Source: Trematomus loennbergii
Lineage: Eukaryota > Chordata > Actinopteri > Perciformes > Nototheniidae
Direction of reading: 5' to 3'
DNA length: 64,000 nt
Assembly (NCBI GenBank): GCA_012861695.1
Contig: JAAOOA010000610.1
Location: forward strand, 97,001 to 161,000
Shown: positions 63,493 through 64,000 of the stretch, in pieces
Numbering within the stretch: the stretch's first letter is position 1
Layout: each line of letters starts with the position of its first letter
The notes under the pieces: model-generated
The model's database searches: none
What the model saw: the letters and a program-made list of their open reading frames with translations, nothing else
Told to the model about the DNA's origin: nothing
Translations under genes and position numbers: made by a program

Positions 63493-64000
63493 TGTACATT
63501 TAAAACTTAAACATCGAATGTAAAGTAATAAAAGGTCAAATATATTTTCTTCTTGTTCTTCAGAGAGTGATGAAAACTGCTGCAACACTTTTTAGAGCGT
63601 AACACCGGGAGGATGTTGAAACCAGAGCTGAAAAAGGTGTACTTGAACAAGATGAAAAAGCATCTGTTGCTAAGATGTAGCAGGAAATAAATAATGGAGG
63701 CTGGAGGCCGTTTCTCTCTCTGGAAGGTATTGAAGCAATATGCTCATTTTCCATTACAAATATTAATATAACATATTTAAAGTATTCAAATGCAACAAAA
63801 AGAGGTGTGTCCTATGCAGCCAGTGTAGTTATTTGACCCAGCACTGATTTTGAGTCATTAGGTCACATGATCTAGAAGTTATTGAAGAAATATGCTAATT
63901 TCTCCATCAAAATATTAATAAAACGTATTTAAAGTATTAAAATGCAATAAAAAGAGGTGTGTTCAACAAATGTATGCTCTAGAGTGGATTTGCTTCACAT
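63493..64000. other. End of window: dispersed repeat in tandem
   Basis: 63724-63812 and 63870-63975 are related copies (AAGGTATTGAAG...AAAAAGAGGTGTGT), and the second closely matches 23632-23728. No gene seen. Confidence 0.55.

Overview
This window looks like repeat-dense chromosomal DNA of a teleost fish. The evidence is an intronless fish-type TRIM gene (RING, B-boxes, coiled coil, PRY/SPRY), recognisable jmjd7 exons, a tRNA-derived SINE with the teleost core and tail, several hAT-like elements with exact 8-bp target duplications, a LINE reverse transcriptase and many CA, GA and tetranucleotide arrays. I cannot name the species. A percomorph is my guess only.

Layout. (1) 1-10213 and 49238-63492 are two direct copies of one segment about 49.2 kb apart. 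Each carries a TTAA-bounded element, a Harbinger-like element, a 1.1-kb hAT element and, last, a TRIM gene. The left copy alone has a rearranged Ty3/Gypsy insertion (1381-3369). The right copy alone has a 6.2-kb element with long inverted arms (51570-57750). Each insertion has its empty site in the other copy. (2) 10600-13030 holds minus-strand alternating 63-bp and 54-bp phase-1 exons of an unidentified coiled-coil protein, next to a 57-bp satellite of about 33 units. (3) 15515-19778 is a hAT-like element with a nested LINE and a 37-bp minisatellite. It lies directly downstream of three jmjd7 exons (19831-21092, minus) whose catalytic 3' exons are not seen. (4) 21800-30300 is mostly repeats, including a small LTR element at 25784-27500. 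(5) 30580-47200 is a plus-strand armadillo-repeat gene. A long intron holds a foldback element and an intronless coiled-coil gene on the minus strand. A 51/54-bp minisatellite copies the 3' splice site and first 34 bp of one of its exons tens of times, and a Harbinger-like element splits that array. (6) 47960-49116 is a third copy of the hAT element, inverted, just before the right duplicate.

The genes do not form a pathway. jmjd7 is a 2-oxoglutarate protein hydroxylase, the TRIM copies are probable antiviral E3 ligases or their relics, and the armadillo and coiled-coil proteins are of unknown function. Single-base frameshifts occur in almost every coding region, and in the TRIM pair they often fall at different places in the two copies. 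I therefore suspect uncorrected long-read indels as well as true decay. I found no convincing undescribed system. The most unusual observations are the exon-edge minisatellite, the rearranged retroelement with an internal poly(A), and the reciprocal insertions that order events after the duplication.
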